Source of the DNA: Bacteroidaceae bacterium
GTDB taxonomy: Bacteria > Bacteroidota > Bacteroidia > Bacteroidales > Bacteroidaceae
NCBI GenBank assembly: GCA_017470425.1
Contig: JAFUYT010000024.1
Location: 1-64,000 of the forward strand
Direction of reading: 5' to 3'
DNA length: 64,000 nucleotides
In this document: positions 61,079 through 64,000 of the stretch, one piece after another
How the letters are laid out: every line of letters begins with the position of its first letter
Numbering within the stretch: the first letter of the stretch is position 1
Program-made: the position numbers and the translations under genes
The notes under the pieces: model-generated
What the model was told of the DNA's origin: nothing
What the model saw: the letters and a program-made list of their open reading frames with translations, nothing else
Databases searched by the model: none

Positions 61079-61996
61079 ATGAGACATCGACTCTTTCTCC
61101 TCGCAGCCCTCTGCACGGTGGCATCAGCCGCTGTCATGGCACAGCCGGTGGACAGCCTCACGCTGGTGTGGCACGATGAATTTGACTACATCGGGCACCC
61201 GGACAGCGCCCGCTGGCAGTATGAGCACGGTTTCGTGCGCAATCAGGAACTGCAGTGGTACCAGCCAGACAACGCCCGCGTCATCGGTGGCGTGCTACAG
61301 ATCACGGCGCGCCACGAACAGGTCATGAACCCCAACTACAAGCAGATCAGCAGCAACTGGAAGCGCAACCGCCCCTACGCCGAGTTCACCAGCTCCTGCG
61401 TGATGACGCGCGACCGCTTCTCGTTCCGCTATGGTCGTCTGGAGGTGCGCGCCCGCATCCCCGTGGCGTCTGGCGCCTGGCCTGCCATCTGGACGCTCGG
61501 CAACCGTTGGGGTTGGCCTGCTTGCGGCGAGATCGACGTCATGGAGTTCTATCGCGTGCCGCCGCAGTCAATGGGCATCCATCACACCGACGGCAGCCGC
61601 GAGCGCACCCTGCCTATCATCCTGGCCAACGCCTGCTGGCAGGATGCGAACGGACGCGATGCGTGGGACACCAGCCGCACGCCCCTCACCCATTTCACGG
61701 ATCGCGACCCCGCATGGGCAACGCAGTTCCATGTCTGGCGCATGGATTGGACACCCGATGCCATCCGCCTCTACTTGGATGATGAACTGCTCAATGACAT
61801 CCCCACGGCGCAGGCAGCAGGCGGTGGCGGCTGGAACCACGACGTGAACCCCTTCGCCAACGATGTCCCCGGCTTCGGGCATTATATCCTCCTGAACCTG
61901 GCCATCGGCAGCAGCGGCGGCACCCCCGACCTCAGCGCCTTCCCGATGGTCTATGAAATCGACTACGTCCGCGTCTATCAGCGCCCGCATCACTAA
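61079..61996 (+). CDS. GH16 family beta-glucanase/laminarinase-like enzyme
   Basis: 305 residues with a signal peptide ending AAVMAQ (residue 22). The GH16 jelly roll shows LVWHDEFDYIG, FRYGRLEVRARIP, and the active-site motif GEIDVMEFY (150-158), with Glu151 as nucleophile, Asp153 and Glu156 as acid/base. The inserted M in EIDVME fits the laminarinase/beta-1,3-glucanase group rather than lichenases without it. Aromatic residues near WPAIWTLGNRWGWP line the cleft. Exact specificity, beta-1,3-glucan, mixed-linkage glucan or galactan, cannot be set. It follows the adaptor gene by only 5 bases. Confidence 0.92.
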   Translation: MRHRLFLLAALCTVASAAVMAQPVDSLTLVWHDEFDYIGHPDSARWQYEHGFVRNQELQWYQPDNARVIGGVLQITARHEQVMNPNYKQISSNWKRNRPYAEFTSSCVMTRDRFSFRYGRLEVRARIPVASGAWPAIWTLGNRWGWPACGEIDVMEFYRVPPQSMGIHHTDGSRERTLPIILANACWQDANGRDAWDTSRTPLTHFTDRDPAWATQFHVWRMDWTPDAIRLYLDDELLNDIPTAQAAGGGGWNHDVNPFANDVPGFGHYILLNLAIGSSGGTPDLSAFPMVYEIDYVRVYQRPHH

Positions 61997-62021
61997 TGAC
62001 ATAGCTCTTATGGAAAGATCA

Positions 62022-62768
62022 ATGAACAGATTACTATTCCTTTGTACGTTCTTCGCCGCGCTGCTCGGCACGCCTGCCGTGGCGCAGGGAATCATGGAGT
62101 CGGCAGACAGCGTGGACGGTGCAGGGCATCGTGTGGAGCTGATGGCAGGCATGGACATTGTGAGCCAGTATGTGTGGCGTGGCATGAATATGGGCAGCGC
62201 TTCTTTTCAGCCCACGCTGGGTATCGGTTGGCGGGGACTGAGCTTGTCGGCATGGGGAAGCGTGGGGTTTGCCCGCTGGGATGATGCCAAGGAAATCGAC
62301 CTCACGTTGTCCTATACACACGGCGGCTTTACCGTGGGACTCACTGACTACTGGTGCGATGATCCCGAGCCTCGCTATTTTGCATACAAGAATGGCCATA
62401 CGAGCCATGTCTTTGAGGGCATGGTGTGCTACGACTTCGGCTTCCTGCATGCCTCCTGGCAGACCTTTTTTGCGGGTAACGACGGCGTGAACGGCAGTGG
62501 AGCTCGTGCCTATTCATCGTACTTCGAGCTGGCGGCGCCATTCCGGTGGCTGACGTGCGACTGGGAGGCCGCAGTGGGCATCGTTCCTTACGCCACGGAC
62601 TACTATGAGGCCGAGGGCTTCAGATGTACGAATGTCAGCCTGCATGTGGCGCGGGAAATCCCTGTCTCACGGCGCTTCAGCATACCTCTGTTCGTGCAGC
62701 TCACTGCCAACCCGAACACCCGGCACTTGTTTCTTGTGGCGGGCGTGACGCTGGCGATTAAGAATTGA
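62022..62768 (+). CDS. Small outer membrane beta-barrel protein, TorF-like
   Basis: About 248 residues from ATG 62022 (GGAAAG lies 5-10 bases before it; ATG 62010 is an in-frame alternative). A signal peptide ends TPAVAQ. VELMAGMDIVSQYVWRGMNM is a hallmark of TorF-type porin-like proteins, followed by regular strands (GLSLSAWGSVGF, IDLTLSYTHGGFTVGLTDYW, SWQTFFAGNDG, YFELAAPF) and a final strand FLVAGVTLAIKN. It should sit in the outer membrane as a barrel; function not known. It lies 25 bases after GH16 on the same strand, perhaps in one transcript. Confidence 0.8.
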   Translation: MNRLLFLCTFFAALLGTPAVAQGIMESADSVDGAGHRVELMAGMDIVSQYVWRGMNMGSASFQPTLGIGWRGLSLSAWGSVGFARWDDAKEIDLTLSYTHGGFTVGLTDYWCDDPEPRYFAYKNGHTSHVFEGMVCYDFGFLHASWQTFFAGNDGVNGSGARAYSSYFELAAPFRWLTCDWEAAVGIVPYATDYYEAEGFRCTNVSLHVAREIPVSRRFSIPLFVQLTANPNTRHLFLVAGVTLAIKN

Positions 62769-62799
62769 ACATTGACGAAAACATCATTTTTCATATATT

Positions 62800-64000
62800 A
62801 TGAGTGTAAGGTATATATATAAGAAGGTGGGGTTGGCACTGATAGCGCTGACGCTCACGGTCGCGTCCTGTCGCGACGATGATGACACGCTCATCGACAC
62901 ACCAGAGCAACAAGACGACCGCCACACGGATGCCACCCGGGCTCTGATACAGATTTGCGAGACCAATGCCGAGGTGAAGGCACTGCTCAGTCATGCCATC
63001 GCGCAGGCGGCAGAAATCAATCCCGACCGTGACTACAACCCGGCACAGACGCTCACGGAGTTTTATGATTTCGTGGATTGGAACGTGCGACAGTTGCCTT
63101 GGGACGTAATGATTCATCCGGCACCCAACGACTACGGCCGCTCGCTCTATGGTCGCACGGACCAGGGCATCGGCTACTTCTGGTTTGTGGTGGACCAGCC
63201 GTTGGACGAGCTGCGCGACCGCGGATTCTTCTACCCTACGGTAGAGTTCGTGGAGCCTTTCGCCTCATGGCTATCTACGTACAGCAACTCGTGGGGCGAG
63301 TGGCTGAACACGGAAGCGAGCTGGAACGACACATATTATAATATGGTGAAGAACGACCCCGACTGGGGGCTCCTGGAGGGATGGTACGGCGAGGGCAACC
63401 AGTGGCGCACCTTCAACGAGTTCTTCGCCCGCAGTCTGGCTTCGCCCGATATGCGCCCGATCGGCTCCACGGAGGTGGTGGCACCCGCCGACTCATGGCC
63501 CAAGCAGACGTGGGAGATCGATGACAACAACCAGCTTGTCTATACCGACGAGGAGCAGCTGCAGATCAAGACGGCACGCATCTCGGACATCGCGCAGCTC
63601 ATCGGCAGCGACTCACGCTACAAGGATGCCTTTGCCGGCGGCACGCTGACGCATACTTTCCTCGACGTGAACTGCTACCACCGCTACCACGCGCCCGTGG
63701 CTGGCACGCTGCGCGAACTGCGTCGCGTGCCTGGTGTCTCGGCTGGCGGCGGCTACACGATGTGGGACAATGAGCAGAAGCTCTACTACTATCAGAACGA
63801 CATCGGTTTCCAGATGGTGGAGACACGCGCATGTGCCATCATAGAGACCGACGAATATGGTCTGGTGGCGATGATGCCTGTGGGAATGTCGCAGATCTGT
63901 AGCGTCAATTGGGTGCCGGAGCTGTGTGTGGGTCAACGATTGCAGCGGGGCGATGAGATGGGCTTCTTCCAGTTTGGAGGGTCGGACATCGTGATGCTTT
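62800..64000 (+). CDS. Lipoprotein related to phosphatidylserine decarboxylase, 3' end outside window
   Basis: The frame from ATG 62800 stays open to the end of the window (400 codons). The N-terminus is a lipoprotein signal, LTLTVASC, with a lipidated Cys near residue 24 and an acidic start RDDDD. A PSDC-type N-terminal domain follows (TLTEFYDFVDWNVRQLPWDV, FNEFFARSL), then the decarboxylase core: VVAPADSW, HRYHAPVAGTL and FQFGGSDIVML. In the classic enzyme an LGST or GGS[ST] sequence is cut to form the pyruvoyl group; here it reads GGSD, so the Ser is kept. If active it would work outside the cytoplasm, unlike Psd of the inner membrane. The substrate may differ. Confidence 0.83.
   Translation, partial: MSVRYIYKKVGLALIALTLTVASCRDDDDTLIDTPEQQDDRHTDATRALIQICETNAEVKALLSHAIAQAAEINPDRDYNPAQTLTEFYDFVDWNVRQLPWDVMIHPAPNDYGRSLYGRTDQGIGYFWFVVDQPLDELRDRGFFYPTVEFVEPFASWLSTYSNSWGEWLNTEASWNDTYYNMVKNDPDWGLLEGWYGEGNQWRTFNEFFARSLASPDMRPIGSTEVVAPADSWPKQTWEIDDNNQLVYTDEEQLQIKTARISDIAQLIGSDSRYKDAFAGGTLTHTFLDVNCYHRYHAPVAGTLRELRRVPGVSAGGGYTMWDNEQKLYYYQNDIGFQMVETRACAIIETDEYGLVAMMPVGMSQICSVNWVPELCVGQRLQRGDEMGFFQFGGSDIVML

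Overview
The window looks like a chromosome segment from a Bacteroidales bacterium, most likely Prevotella or a close relative. The evidence is the Bacteroidota promoter form (TTTG, about 19-21 bases, TAnnTTTG) upstream of many genes, type IX-style C-terminal tails on secreted proteins, BspA/DUF285 surface proteins, a Bacteroidota LptC lipoprotein, DUF4105, and a long SecA with a C-terminal zinc motif. No tRNA, rRNA, CRISPR array, insertion sequence or replication origin was seen.

Layout. 1-3350: 3' end of a DUF285 surface protein, a 49-aa peptide gene, then a stretch of gene remains (5'-truncated fimbrillin/BspA gene, flavodoxin-like reductase remnant, cupin remnant) around one intact flavin reductase. 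3428-15260 (minus): a nine-gene Wzx/Wzy-type exopolysaccharide operon, read as exporter (six SLBB repeats), Wzz, a Wzz-Wzy fusion, Wzx flippase and five glycosyltransferases. 15386-17429 (plus): GH29 fucosidase and CutC, followed by a strict 22-bp tandem repeat array. 18043-25848 (minus): a second small peptide, a large secreted protein, a structured RNA candidate, hicAB, a transglutaminase-like protein and an NTF2-like protein. 26042-32322 (minus): coaX, an outer membrane protein, lptC, a CorC/HlyC-like protein and ppiD, an envelope-biogenesis operon. 32484-38906 (plus): DUF4105 protein, a degenerate alkaline-phosphatase-fold protein and secA, then a second 22-bp array. 39191-40333 (minus): a GNAT gene with a small upstream ORF, and a third small peptide. 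40404-56421 (minus): a four-gene operon of secreted adhesin-like proteins ending in that peptide, and a PL11 rhamnogalacturonan lyase gene split by an in-frame TAG. 56645-61073 (plus): a MacAB-like exporter, then GH16, a small outer membrane protein and a lipoprotein related to phosphatidylserine decarboxylase that runs off the end.

How the genes fit together. Most of the window concerns the cell surface: building and exporting a polysaccharide, lipid and lipoprotein handling (LptC, DUF4105, PpiD, SecA), secretion of tail-bearing adhesins and polysaccharide-degrading enzymes (GH29, GH16, PL11), and export by a MacAB-type pump.

Most unusual points. (1) Three small peptide genes share an N-terminal MKK..YI.P pattern, two end in D[IL]WSE, and each lies directly 3' of a large tail-bearing secreted protein. 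(2) A natural Wzz-Wzy fusion. (3) Two intergenic arrays with unrelated sequences but the same exact 22-bp period. (4) A 160-nt RNA candidate with two mutually exclusive folds. (5) REP-like palindromes and heptamer repeats inside or at the edges of coding sequences, one pair of which supplies the start codon of an ABC permease. All calls are from reading the sequence alone; no database search was run.
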